Source: Magnolia sinica | Taxonomy: Eukaryota; Streptophyta; Magnoliopsida; Magnoliales; Magnoliaceae | NCBI RefSeq assembly: GCF_029962835.1 | Contig: NC_080574.1 | Coordinates: 27,998,001 to 28,062,000 of the forward strand | Length of the DNA: 64,000 nucleotides | Direction of reading: 5' to 3' | In this document: positions 44,550 through 55,255 of the stretch, piece by piece | Position numbering within the stretch: position 1 is the first letter of the stretch | Layout of the letters: each line of letters opens with the position of its first letter | Translations under genes and position numbers: made by a program | The notes under the pieces: generated by a model | The model's input: the letters and a program-made list of their open reading frames with translations, nothing else | Database searches by the model: none | What the model was told of the DNA's origin: nothing

Positions 44550-45275
44550 TTAGTTCACACATTTGTCGCTTGAACAGATGGATGTGCCATCATAATCTTG
44601 CCAATGGTTTGCCAAATTGAAATTTTTGTATCCACGGATGACGACACGATCAGCAACAAAAGGGATGTAGCAACTTTCACCATTTTCCATTGGAACAAGA
44701 TCCCTGGGATTCCGAAAACTTGTCTCAACAAATTCACCATGGTGGTGAGAGAGCTGTGAGTGCCAAACTTCAAGTGGATGGAATCTCTCAAGAAAAGTGA
44801 TAAGATTCTTGTTGGCCTGACTCAACTGGACATTATTGGTAGCACGTTCCCACTGGATGCGACTAAAGTATGCATGGAGCTTTGCCAGTTCGAAAATGAA
44901 CACAACTGTCCAGTTTTCAATGAGATACTAGAGGAAGAAAAATGCTTCGTTGGGGCAGTAATATAGATCTCGGAAGGATATGGGAGTCAGGAAGGGGTAA
45001 TGAGGATGTGGTATATGACGGAAAACAGGAGCATTTCTGAATAGGTGGATTTCGAGGAAGGTTTTGAGATTATGGGATGGCCTGTTGGCAATGAACATGG
45101 TGCGGATAATGGATTTGATTTCTGGAGGGAAATCTGCAATTCTTTCAAGGGGAAAGATATTGGGTAGAGAGAGTACATGGATGGCTGGTTGGGAAATGGC
45201 TTTTGGAGGGACTTGAGGAGGAAGGCGAGACAGGAAGTCTGCAAGAATGTTATCCTTTCCTTTGATCTTTTTCAC
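44550..45275 (-). pseudogene. Pararetrovirus-like region downstream of RNase H
   Basis: Two minus-strand frames: 45275-44928 starts with the RNase H tail (KGKDNILADFLSRLPP), and 44903-44550 continues in another frame (a LAKLHAYFSRIQWERATN start and an SCYIPFVADRVVIRGYKNF part). After the RNase H tail I do not recognise a domain; the context suggests a further viral reading frame. From 44550 to 43949 frames such as 44371-44045 are unsupported. Confidence 0.5.
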
Positions 45276-45804
45276 TGTGAAACTCTACTGGGAAAACCAA
45301 TTGTGCCATCGTAATAACTGTGGCTAAGGAAGTTGTTTTTTGTTTGAACTCAAGCATGCGCGGGAATGCTGACATATCCATCTCCACCAAGAAATGGTGA
45401 CCAAGCAGATGGAACTGAAACTTGGAAATGTCGTATTTAACTACCAAAATTTCTTTGTAGGAAGAGTGGTAGTGTTGTTCGGAGGACTTGAATTGACCAC
45501 AGCGATACCCGCAAATCTGTCTAATGTCATTGATGTCTTGAAGGAGAACAGCACCCCATTGAAAGTCACTGGCATCAGTCTGGATGATACGAACTGCATA
45601 CGCCCTTGGGATTTGTAGTCTAGGAAGATCAGGGATAATCTTCTTGAGAGCTCTAACTGCAATTGTATGGGAATCATTCCATGGAGGAGCTTCTTTCTTT
45701 AGCAACGAGGTGGGGACGTTCCGATACGTGCTCACATGGGGAATGAAGTCAGACACATAGTTCACAATGCCGATGAATTGTTGGATCTGTTTCGTCGTCG
45801 TCAA
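45250..45804 (-). pseudogene. Pararetrovirus-like RT connection and RNase H fragment
   Basis: A 184-codon minus-strand frame carries the RT C-terminal word QFIGIVNYVSDFIP and the RNase H words IQTDASDFQWGAVLLQ and HYHSSYKEILVVKYDISKFQ. Catalytic D (TDAS) and E (KEIL) are retained. The last ~40 codons are diverged. Confidence 0.8.
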
Positions 45805-45962
45805 AACATTTGAAAACTAGAGAAGATGTTCGACAATGTGAGGCTGAGGAGAGTAACGGCCATCTTTGATTTCCATGCCAAGAAAATCAATATTGGACTG
45901 GGCCAACTGCACTTTTCGTTCAGATAGCATGATGTCATTTTCCATGAAATTGCATGAAATTG

Positions 45963-46382
45963 CTAAAGAAGATCACTGTGAGTCTTCTCATCTGGAGAGT
46001 ATAGCAAGAGATCATCAATGTACACCAAGCAATGGTGTAAAATGGGTTTAAAGATCCGAACCATCGCTTTTTGGAAAAGAGATAGAGTGGTTTTCAAACC
46101 AAAGGGCATAACTGTCCATTGATAATGTGCATTTGGGACAGTAAATGCTATTTTGTGTCTATCATCTAGGTTGATACCCAACTGCCAAAATCCTGCCTTA
46201 AGATCAAACTTAGAAAATAGATTTGCATCTACCAAGTGTTGAAATAATGAGGCACGATATGACAAAGGAAACTTGTCATCTTGAAGATATCTGTTTAATG
46301 GTTTATAGTTGATAACAAGGCGAAGTTTACCAAGCACTTGTTCTTTTTTACAGACAAAAGTGACAACATCATTAGTAATCAC
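45963..46382 (-). pseudogene. Pararetrovirus-like reverse transcriptase fragment
   Basis: A 139-codon minus-strand frame spans RT motifs: a LRLVINYKPLN box, FSKFDLKAGFWQ, MPFGLK and the active-site LVYIDDLLLYS. The upstream part of the polymerase is missing, as the relic ends at a compound microsatellite near 46476. The frame ends in the thumb region and the next conserved part is in another frame, so there is at least one frameshift between 45963 and 45804. Confidence 0.8.
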
Positions 46383-46475
46383 CTAGGAGGCTTCAACCTG
46401 CCATTCGTAGTTGGTAATCTAACTAGACGGGAGGATCTCCTTCAACTGCTCCTGTGTAAGTTGTCGAGGGACTGT

Positions 46476-46545
46476 CTGTTTGTTTGTTTGTCTGTCTGTC
46501 TGTCTATCATCCATCCATCCATCCATCCATCCATCTATCTATCAC
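46476..46545 (+). repeat. Compound tetranucleotide microsatellite
   Basis: (TGTT)n, then (TGTC)n, then (CATC)n, then (TATC)n in direct succession. It lies exactly where the pararetrovirus-like relic ends and the copia fragment begins. Confidence 0.9.
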
Positions 46546-48230
46546 CCCATAAATGCAAAAATTCTAATCGGAATGCCCTCTCTAATGAGCTTCATGATGT
46601 CTATGCTTCTTATGCCTCTACTAAAGAAATATGGGTTGCATTAGACAAGAAATACGTATTAGAAGATACAGGGGCTAAGAAACATATCATCTCAAAATTC
46701 CATCACCATGTTATGACGTATGATAAAACTGTCACTGACCATATATCTTTGAAAAAAAAAAAAAAAAAAAACTGTCACTAACCATATTTATGAGTATCAA
46801 AATCTGATACATGAACTCATATTTGAAAGAAAGGAAATGGACAAGGTTTTCCTTATAGCTCTCATAGAAAAATTACCACCCTCCTACAAAGAACATAAGA
46901 ACAAGGTAAAACGTAAGAAAATGGATATGCCCATGGAGAGTATCATTGTACACATTAGAATTGAGGAGGCTAATAAATCAGAAACTAAAACGATAACGCG
47001 AATGGCATAACCTCAAAAGCAAACTTGGTAGAATCTAATCATGTAAACAATAACAAGAAGGAGAATTGTTTTCAGTAGAAAATCAAGGCATCATGTTATA
47101 GAATGCAGGCTCAAGAAGAAAATAGAATAACAATTTAAGAAAAAGTGGAATTGTTTTCACTGTGGAAAATCGGGGACTCGTGTTGCTGAATGCAGGCGTA
47201 AGAAGAAGAAAACAAAGGCCTCGTGTTAATCTCGCTGAAACTGAAGTCGAATTAGACATGATATTGTTGTTTTGGAAGTCTATCTCATGAACAACATGGA
47301 ATGGGTGCTAAACACCAGGCAACCCAACATGTCTGTAAAGATTGAAGCATGTTTACCTCCTACCGAGCAACAGAGTATAAAGAACAAGTCTTCATAAGAA
47401 ATGCTCCAACCTCACCAGTTGTTGGGAAAGGGAAAGTGCTTTTAAAGCTCACATTTAAAAACTCTTGCCTTAAATGATGTCATGCATGTGCCTAATATGG
47501 GAAGGAACGTGGTCTTCGGCTCTCTCCTTAATGAAGTTGGTATTAAACTTGTGTTTGATTCAGATTAGAGCTGGGCATCGAGTCAAGTCAGACCAAGTTA
47601 GGGCTGACCCGACCCAACTCGATTTTGAAATAGACCTTATCCGAACTCGACCCAACTTGAAACCGAGTCCAACATGCTTGACTTGATCCGAGTCCGAGTA
47701 TGGCCTGGACTAACTTAGATCGATTCCAACCCGATCACACCGAGCCAAGTCAGGTTGAGTCAACACCGAGCCAAGTTGACCTTTTTTTAGGGTTTAAGGT
47801 TTAGGATTTGGGTTTAAGGTTTAGGGATTAGAAATGGCTCAACCAGAGCCAACTCGGACGCATTCGAGCCAACTTGGACACACCACAGCCAACCCGAACG
47901 CACCCGAGCTAACCCAGACCAAATACAAGCACCCGACCCATTCCAATTTGTCCATTTGACCCTATCCGACCCCAATTTCACAAAACTCCCAAATTAGAAT
48001 ATCCCAGCATGATGTATTCCACAAGAATATATGAAAATCATGAAATAGAAGTCTTCTCAAACACAAAATTACATTGATTAGTTGATTTAAAGAGTTCGGT
48101 GGCTGTCGAGAGTCAGCGACGAGCGGGTGGGCCAAGTGGGTGCGGATGAGTTGCTCAGTCGAGACGAGCGGTTGAGTTGTCAAGCTGGTGGATGTCGGGT
48201 CAAGACCGTTGGGTACGGGAGATGAGGGAG

Positions 48231-48234
<4 letters not shown>

Positions 48235-48274
<40 letters not shown>
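48235..48274 (+). repeat. (GA)n microsatellite inside the hAT element
   Basis: About 18 consecutive GA units. Confidence 0.95.
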
Positions 48275-48277
<3 letters not shown>

Positions 48278-48381
48278 GGTGGCCTGGTGGTGGTGGGTGG
48301 TTGTCGGACTCAAGAAAGGAGGGAAGGAGAGAGGTCGGGTCAAGTGCGTCGGATAAGTTAGATTAGATTTAGATTTTTTAT

Positions 48382-48385
<4 letters not shown>

Positions 48386-48439
<54 letters not shown>
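48386..48439 (+). repeat. (AC)n microsatellite inside the hAT element
   Basis: 27 uninterrupted AC units. The minus-strand 84-codon frame over both microsatellites is an artefact. Confidence 0.97.
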
Positions 48440-48442
<3 letters not shown>

Positions 48443-49050
48443 ACTTGAACCCAAGTTGAGTCAAGTTTCGGATCAAGTCGAGTCAGTACCACGTCGAATT
48501 TCAGGTCGAGTCGAGTCAAGTTACTGGGGGACCCGGACTCGACTCGGTTTGAGTTCAGATTGGGCGAAGTCTACTCGGTTTGGGTTGACTCACCCACTCA
48601 GTTAGGGTCGAGTCTGGTCTGAACAAGTCAGACGAGTCGAGTCTCCCGAGTCAACTCGTCCCATGCCCAGCTCTAATTCAGACAAACTTGTTCTCACCAA
48701 AAATGGGACTATTGTAAGGAAGGATTATCGTAGCAATGGGTTATTTTACAATGAAACAAATAAGAAGTCTTTCTTTCTCTTTCTCAATTTTCTAGTTTCC
48801 AACTCATACTCTGGACTGTTTTTCAAAACTCGAAAACCAACAAAAGTGAGCCATTGAAAATTTTCTTTTAAATGGTCTACATTCAGCAACGCATATCAAT
48901 GGCCAGGATCATCAGCTTCGGCATAGTTACTTAATGTGGCCATCTAGGGTAGTTCCATGAACAAGGACAGCCCGATCATCAGGACACCTCTATGAGACGC
49001 AAAACGAACTCAGATATGAACTGCTGGAACCTCGCCTTTAACCAGAAATC

Positions 49051-49640
49051 GATGGCAATCTTCCACAAGGAATGGAAACCCTAGAACTGCGTTTAGCTGA
49101 ACAATAATTGCAAATTTCAGTCTAGTCCAACTTGAAAGTAGCGTAATGGCAATTCGGAGCCTTACCCTCAAGTTGAATTAATGATCGCAATTGAATCTAT
49201 ACTGCATCCAAACGCACCCTAGAAAATCGGAAAAGGAAAAAAAAAAAAAAAACGAAATTTCTGGTAAAAGAACCGAATTCAATAAGAGAAATGAAACTCC
49301 AACCTCATCTACAGAAAATTGTTATCCAAAAGAATCGAGATTTTACCTCCGGAAAATCTCGATTCTCAAAATCCCTCGAGAAAAGAAGAACAGCAATGAA
49401 TGCGGACGACGACGACGAGACGCGTAATTCAAACCCTTGGGAAATCCGATTCGCTAGAAAACAAGAGAATTTTCGTGGCTTTCGTAGTTTCTCCCATGGA
49501 GCCCTTCTTTTGCATCTTTTCTATGAAAACGAGGCGCGTGCGCCTACGGAGCTCAAGTGCCGAACCACCAAGTCGCTCTTATTCTCTACCCCAACGAATT
49601 ATACACCGGAATTATTTGATACTCCGGCAGCTTATGACAC
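49051..49640 (-). other. Possible orphan 5' end of a gene (leader and first splice donor)
   Basis: On the minus strand, sequence from about 49640 downward has the look of a plant 5' leader: moderately GC-rich with CGTCGTCGTCGTCCGC near 49400 and a short upstream frame starting at about 49527. A TTTTCCGGAGGTAAAATC word near 49346 would serve as a splice donor. No protein domain is found below it, and copia sequence lies at 48684-48790. It may be a gene fragment left behind or captured by transposition. I am not sure it is genic at all. The plus-strand frames at 49191-49759 are not supported. Confidence 0.22.
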
Positions 49641-49769
49641 TTGATACGCATGTACCCAGAAAATGTACACGTGGCATACATAGACTCAAATTAGACGGTC
49701 TGATCCACTGTCTCTACGTCACAGTCCCAATATCAGATTGCGTGAACAATTCTAGCTAACCTCTGATTT

Positions 49770-50589
49770 TTTACCACTTGTTTGTAAAACAGGACCATTC
49801 GATATTTTTATCTATTTCTCATATCAATCATCTATAATTAACTCAGGAATTGATCGGTTAGGATTATTTTTTAACGGATACATATAATGAAATGTCAAGG
49901 TGGAATTCAACCAATCAACGACGAGATTACAGAACCATATAGGCGACTTAGTACAACTCAAGTGTACTTGCAAAGATGCAGGCCATGTATATCTTAAGGG
50001 ATTTTGTCCAAATTGGCATTTGTGGCATGGCCAAATGCATCAAATGGACTCCTTTTACAAAATGTTCTTTCTTTGGCCCTCTAACTACGTTTTGGAAAAA
50101 TAGATGACCCTGCTTTGGACTCTAATGCCATGAGAACATTCTTTCCTTTTTCCTTCGCTGTTTCACGGTACTCTTCTATGGGGACCCACCATCATCCCTT
50201 CTAACTACATTTTTGGTCGTACATTTATTGCTGTTAATTTCTCTATAGGCATTGTCAACAACTTCTACAATTCTAAAAATGAATATTGTTTTTGCTCGGA
50301 TAACATATTTCTTAAAGATAAAAGCTACTGTTATATGGAAAATATTTTGAATAAATTATTTTTTATTACAAAATAGCACTTTTTTAGATATAAAAGCCAC
50401 TTTTTGTTGTGGATGGAGAGAGATGGTAAAAATTGTTATCGTTGAAAGAAATGATTGTCAAAAGGGATTTCAGGTGAAAATGAATAGTTATTGTTATGTG
50501 AAAGATAATGAAGTAAATAGAATTTGAATTTTATAATATTTTGCCTTAATTGAATAATTATGTCAACCTTAACCATTTATGCGTGTCAA
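49770..50589. other. AT-rich sequence, no gene seen
   Basis: No domain or shared repeat is visible. The 67-codon frame at 49900-50103 is unsupported. Confidence 0.4.
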
Positions 50590-50818
50590 TCAGAGTCAAG
50601 GTTGCCATGTGTCAAGGGTAAAGGTTATCATGTGCTAAAGGTTTCGGTTATCATTTACTAAAGGTTAAAGTTATCATGTGCTAACAGTTTAGGTCATGGT
50701 TATAATGTGTTAAAGGTCGAGGTTGTTATGTGTTAAGAGCATAGATTATTATTGCAATATGTTAAGGGTCTGAGTTGTGGTTGTTGTGTTAAGAATTGAG
50801 TTATTATATAATAAGAGT
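50590..50818 (+). repeat. Degenerate tandem repeat, ~25-30 bp unit
   Basis: About eight diverged units of GGTTATCATGTGCTAAAGG-like sequence. Confidence 0.75.
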
Positions 50819-51960
50819 TGTAGGGCCCACCATGGAATATGTGTCGAATCCACTTCGTTCATTAGATTCAAAATTTAATTTAATAACATGGGTTAAAGAA
50901 TGAGTTACATCCATAGATAAGGTGGAATCCATTATAAAAAAAAAAAAAAAAGTTAAAAATGAATAACCACTATTATTGGTTGTTGTGGGTCATCATGATA
51001 TACATAATTTATCTATGTTGTCTATCTATCTTGACAAAATAATTTAGAGCATGAGCCCCAAAAGAAGGTAGACTAAAGGCTCAAGTAGACACATTATAGA
51101 AAACAATAGGAATCAAGCTCCTACTGTTAAAAACTTCGAAGGGCCCATCGTCCTTTAGACCTCTATGAAAAGAAAAAATAAATATCAACTTGACACGAAA
51201 ACTTTGTGGCCCCAAGAAAGTTTAAATCTCATTACTTTTTTGTAGTGAGGTACATTTAAGCTAGTGATATGCTTCCTTTTGGGGCTCATGCATTAAAAAG
51301 ATATTTTAAAATAGATAGACAACGTGAATAAAATACATACATCACGATATGCCTCCAAGACCATCCATCTCTAGCTAAGTCATGCTCCCCAATCCGTGTC
51401 ACATCCCATCACATGGACAACTTTCTAACCAAAGCCTTTTATAGAAAGTTTCTGCCATCAAAAGCTATATTGGGTCCACCATGATGTTGGTAGAATATCC
51501 ACTTTGTCCATCTATTTTGGAAGTTCATATTAAGACATGAGACTAAAAATTAAACGTAAATAACTCCAGCGAGCCACATGATTGGAAGCAGTGGAAAAGG
51601 GTTGCCTACTATTCAAACTTTTATAAGCTCTACTGTGATGTTTATATGCAATCTAAACCATTCATAAAAGTGGTCCAAATGTTTATAAGATCCTTACCAC
51701 TAAGATAAGCCAAAGGAATAAAAATATTAGTATGATCTAAAACTTTTATAGCCCCACAAATATTTCAACCTTTGGTGTACGATTTCTACTGTGTTTCTAT
51801 TGTTTGATTCACTTTAGCTTTAGATTTACATCAATTTTGAGCTCATGTTGGAAAATGATTTGACAAAACATACGAATGGTATATATTTCTCACAAACATT
51901 ATAGTGGGCCCCACAATATTTACCCTGTACACTTGCGTAATATGCAATCCGAATCCATCC
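50819..51960. repeat. TIR-element fragments
   Basis: Blocks at about 50822-50935 (GGGCCCACCATGGAATATGTG ... GGTTAAAGAATGAGTTACATCC), 50980-51350 and 51470-51930 (GGGTCCACCATGATGTTGG ... CACTTTAGCTTTAGATTTACATCA ... GTGGGCCCCACAATATTTACC) have the layout of the MULE-like family. All are diverged and I could not pair ends or target duplications. No gene is present. Confidence 0.55.
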
Positions 51961-52767
51961 TGCATCATGTCCTGACAGACATTGGGCTCAATGCACTGGG
52001 GCATTTTCATTCCTTAAAATTACCAATTATTGTCATCGAGTTAAAAAAGTTAAAGACTTTGTACCAGAGGCCATTCGCTGCGCTGGACTATTTTGGCCAA
52101 AATCCCATGTCATAATGTTCGTCCTTTTATGCAGGCTCCAGGTCCGTTTGGTGCCGTCTATAGAGTCCACACCCCAAGTCATACGCGAGATTTCAGTTCC
52201 TACAACTGTGCCCATTGTTTTAGGTAAATCCACACCATTAGTCTGTTGCAACCCGCTGTGGATGGACCATTGCTCCCGAAAATCTCTTTCATAACAAAAT
52301 ATTAGGGGTTGCTTAGATGAGGAATACATCTACGGTCCACATTTGACTGAAATAAAAAGCCCCAATATTGATGGCTAGGATTTTCGAATAGACGAGATTT
52401 ATTTATTTTTTTGCCTGGTTCATCCACCGTCGGACGCTGCAGCATAGGTCCCACCCACATAATTGAAATCCCCCCATGTTGTGCCAGGAGGCCACTGGTG
52501 TATCATTTAACCCCTCTTTTTAGGATTCATCCATATGGGGATTTCTGGATCCTCCTTCCAAGTGGGCCCACATATAACCTATTTGGATCATAAAAGTGCA
52601 GCTATGGTTCATTTAATCCAAGTTGCTTGTATGATGAGCCGTGCCCCAAAAATCTTTTATTTGGAAGAACCACAACCCTTCATTGGCATCTACATATCTA
52701 ATTGTAATCCCACTAAGCACTGTACAGTGGTCTACCAAAAAGGGTGAATCAGATTTTTGCATCAACA
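51961..52767 (+). repeat. Unassigned sequence ending in a possible Tat 5' LTR end
   Basis: The last bases (TTTTTGCATCAACA, ending at 52767) look like a Tat LTR terminus, similar to the GCATCAATA ending at 31745. The sequence before it does not visibly match the LTR at 30984-31745, so it is either a diverged LTR from another subfamily or unrelated. No gene is seen. Confidence 0.4.
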
Positions 52768-52768
52768 A

Positions 52769-53690
52769 TTTGACATCGTCGGTGGGAACGACAGTAAAAA
52801 CCATTCCTCTTGCCTACAATGCTCCAACAATAGCAAAGAGGAGAAAAAAAGCCCAAACCACCACTGTTGTGCCCAACCCTATGCCCCCAGATCAGTTTAT
52901 AGACCATCAAAATTTATCTTCCCAACTACAGGCTGATTTTGCGCCCGTAGGCCCATTGCAGCGGTCTCAAAATTGGAGAGGTCGGCTTATCTCTCTGAAA
53001 CAACAAGTGGAGACACTAGCCAGCAACATCAATCTGATGAAGAAAATGCTAGAATGACAAGTCCCTTCTCCCGAATAGCGGGCTGAGGAAGTTGTCGCTC
53101 GGGCAACTACAAAAGTTTCTACACGAACTCAAGCACCTACCGGATCCCGACAAAACCAACAGGTCGGCAAAGCACCAATACTAGCGCCTTCTCAAGTTTC
53201 GAGTACTGCCGCGCTGACTGCCTCCAATTTACATCATAAATCGGAGATGAAGAGGAGTGGCAAAGCTCCTAAAACCGTGGTCGAGGATAACCTTGCCAAA
53301 GCAGTAGCTGAAAATAATGATCCTTGAGAGGCTGAGTTCAATGAGTTGCGAGGTCATATCGACAATATACGAAAAACTTATCGTGCGCATGCTCCGACCT
53401 CAATAGAAGTCATGTTGGAGGAAACCGAGCCGCCATTCACCGTCAACATCATGCATGCTTAGCTTTCACACAGTTTTCGGATGCCACTGATCACCCTGCA
53501 TTCCAAGGCCATTGACTCGACCAAGCATTTGTAATCTTTCAGGGTGTAGATGGAACTTTAGGGTGCATCGTCTGCAGTAATATGCCAAGCATTCTCCTTA
53601 ACTTTGAGTGGGGCAGCTGAGACGTAGTTCCAACAACTCAAACCATTTGAACTGCAGTTCACCAGATACATGGCTTCGATGTCCAACACA
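52769..53690 (+). pseudogene. Second Tat-type fragment: decayed primer site and gag
   Basis: TTTGACATCGTCGGTGGGAAC at 52769 resembles TTTGGCGCCGTCTGTGGGA, the primer-binding/leader sequence common in Tat elements, with the CpG-rich part mutated in the C-to-T/G-to-A manner expected of methylated DNA. Gag-like frames follow: QNWRGRLISLKQQVETLASN near 52966 and, near 53420, a PPFTVNIMHAQLSHSFRMPL segment. The last matches the start of the gag at 19190. Near 53560 AFSLTLSGAAET and FQQLKPF match 19330-19395. Several stops and indels break it. The rest of the element is absent. Confidence 0.7.
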
Positions 53691-54770
53691 ATTGTGAGGT
53701 TGGCACGTGGGTCTATACATGGAGGTGCCACGTTGGCCAACTGCACGCTTTTTTATAATCTTCATACGTGCCAATTTGGAAGAAGATTACAGGATCTGGG
53801 TTGTTAATCAGTCGGGCTCGTCCGTGCAGACTCCCTGAGCCAAAATCATGGTGGCTTGTAAGCTGTAGGTTAGAGCCACACGTGTGGACTGAATGTGGAC
53901 CATTGTTCAACTTCTTATAACCGTCCAGTTCTTGAGGACAAATTCGGCCCACCTGATCAGAAGACCGGCCTATTGGGCGAAGGCATTACACTACTGGACG
54001 GCCTAAGGAGGGGTTTGGATCTCTAGAACCACGTTGGGACATACAAGTGGGGCGAAGTTAAAAAAAAGGTGCAGATGGGTGTGAATCTTTTGGCCACGTG
54101 GACCAACATGGGTGACGTGTCCAGGATTAAGCCCTTCATCAAGTAGGGCACATTGTTAAGCAAGCCCTGACCCAAAGTCACAGTCGTCCACTCATCATGC
54201 ATAAGACAGTTAAATGGGAAATAGAGCAATGTCGGCGTTCGATTCTGTGTCTGGCCCACCTAATGAGTGGACCAGCCAAATTTTTTGTTCTGGGCATTCT
54301 CAATGTGTGGCCCACCTGATAGTTTCCCTGGATCTTGTACACGTGCAAGGATGGAAAAAGCATGCTGGACATTTGATCAGTGCAGGAGTCATCCACCTCA
54401 AAGGCGAACACGCTAAAAATCAGGCTGTCCATTCATCAGGTGGGCCACAAAAAAACATGGATTGTTTAAATAAATAACTTGCTAGAGGCCCAATTTGATA
54501 CCAAAGTGTGATTGGAACACCCAATTTTTGCATGTGGATGTGCACCAAACTGAAATGATTATGTGATTTTTACTATTTCAAGAACCATCGGGTCTTCTTT
54601 TTTTCTTTTTTCCTTTTTTTTTCCCCTAGAAATACCAGGTAGACGCCACTGCATTAAAAAGGTCATTGTCTTTGGGAATTCAAACTCAAGCAAATCAAAT
54701 GCATATTTGGGACTCTTTTGGCTCTTGGGTCAAATAGCTAATGGAAACAAATCAAGGATCAAACCCATAG
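53691..54770. other. Unassigned sequence, no gene seen
   Basis: Recurring TGGCCCACCTGATNAG- and GTGGACC-type words suggest old repetitive DNA. A C/T-rich run lies at 54596-54626. None of the frames up to 87 codons carries a domain. Confidence 0.4.
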
Positions 54771-54925
54771 CTCTTGGGTTCCAGTCCTTGCCTGAGTGGT
54801 AGACTCCTAGGAGTTTCAACATGAGGTCTTGGGTTCGAAACCCATAGGTGGTGAAATCCCACTACCGCGTGCGTGGCCTGTGGCAGGCGCGTGTAACAAA
54901 AAAGAAAAAAGAATAATAATCATAA
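54771..54925 (+). mobile_element. tRNA-derived SINE, copy 2
   Basis: TTGCCTGAGTGGTAGACTC at 54788 (box A-like), GGGTTCGAAACCC at 54831-54843 (box B, perfect match to the tRNA T-loop consensus), GGTGGTGAAATCCCACTACCG and an A-rich tail (AACAAAAAAGAAAAAAG). It shares its order of words with the copy at 33265. It is the better-preserved copy, with an intact box B. Confidence 0.7.
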
Positions 54926-55255
54926 TAATTTTTTGAAATCCATGTTTGGAAGCATATCCCATTAGGTCACACACCCAAACCTTTTTTTTTTTTTTTTGCT
55001 TCTAAGGATATTATTGAATTTACCTGTTTTCATATTTAAATGGTCAAGGGCTACTTGAGAATCATTGAGATTGTCTTTTGTTCAAGCCATTGACTGAGTT
55101 GTTTGGATCAAAGTATCATTTAGAAATGGGCATTCAAAAGTGGAACCCACATGATGGTAAGATCCAGATCAATAGTTAGACTTTTACAATTAGATGATCC
55201 AGGCCATCCATTTTCGTGATGGTTGATACTGCAAGGACCCTGGTTCTCTGGAGCC
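54926..55255. other. Unassigned sequence, no gene seen
   Basis: AT-rich with a T15 run at 54982. It is the 3' flank of the LINE insertion. Confidence 0.4.

Larger units (their letters stand above)
43949..46470 (-). mobile_element. Endogenous pararetrovirus-like (caulimovirid) relic
   Basis: Minus-strand order is RT, RNase H, then a downstream region, ending at the long inverted repeat. No integrase or LTR is seen, and the RT reads closest to plant pararetrovirus polymerases (an HYQWTVMPFGLK box, not the FLVMPFGL type usual for Ty3/Gypsy). Frames are broken at several points. On the minus strand CTATAAATGG near 43978-43988 could be a relic promoter. Caulimovirids do not need integration; such copies are fixed accidents common in plant genomes. 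The alternative is an unusual Ty3/Gypsy fragment. Genus assignment (Florendovirus- or Petuvirus-like) is only a guess. Confidence 0.65.
47566..48675 (+). mobile_element. Non-autonomous hAT-type DNA element (1,110 bp)
   Basis: Terminal inverted repeats are TAGAGCTGGGCAT (47566) and ATGCCCAGCTCTA (ending 48675), a perfect 13-bp match. Flanks ATTCAGAT (47558-47565) and ATTCAGAC (48676-48683) agree at 7 of 8 bases, the 8-bp target duplication expected of hAT elements. The TAGAGCTGGG end also fits hAT. The interior is largely ACCCGAACTCGACCC / GAGTCGAGTCAAGT sequence plus (GA)n and (AC)n tracts and telomere-like GGTTTAGGGATTAG words, without transposase. Left-end fragments of the same family lie at 13015 and 13941. 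Confidence 0.9.
46546..48790 (+). mobile_element. Copia retrotransposon fragment, split by a hAT element
   Basis: Gag appears from 46555 (ELHDVYASYASTKEIWVALD), crosses an A-run at 46751-46770 and continues as YEYQNLIHELIFERKEMDKV near 46790. A degenerate zinc knuckle CFHCGKSGTRVAEC (the histidine has become threonine) is at about 47153-47194. Then comes a protease-like region and the gag-pre-integrase segment [19 protein letters not shown] near 47476. The frame reads up to the hAT insertion at 47565 and resumes after 48683 (KLVLTKNGTIVRKDYRSNG). Both ends are missing, with no LTRs. Confidence 0.85.

Noticed and set aside
48200..48454. 84-codon minus-strand frame with long C-V and S-L runs
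   Set aside because: It is a translation of the (AC)n and (GA)n microsatellites in the hAT element.
54788..54843. A functional tRNA gene
   Set aside because: Box A- and B-like words are present, but no cloverleaf with acceptor and anticodon stems can be drawn and a second copy has the same non-tRNA tail, so a SINE fits better.
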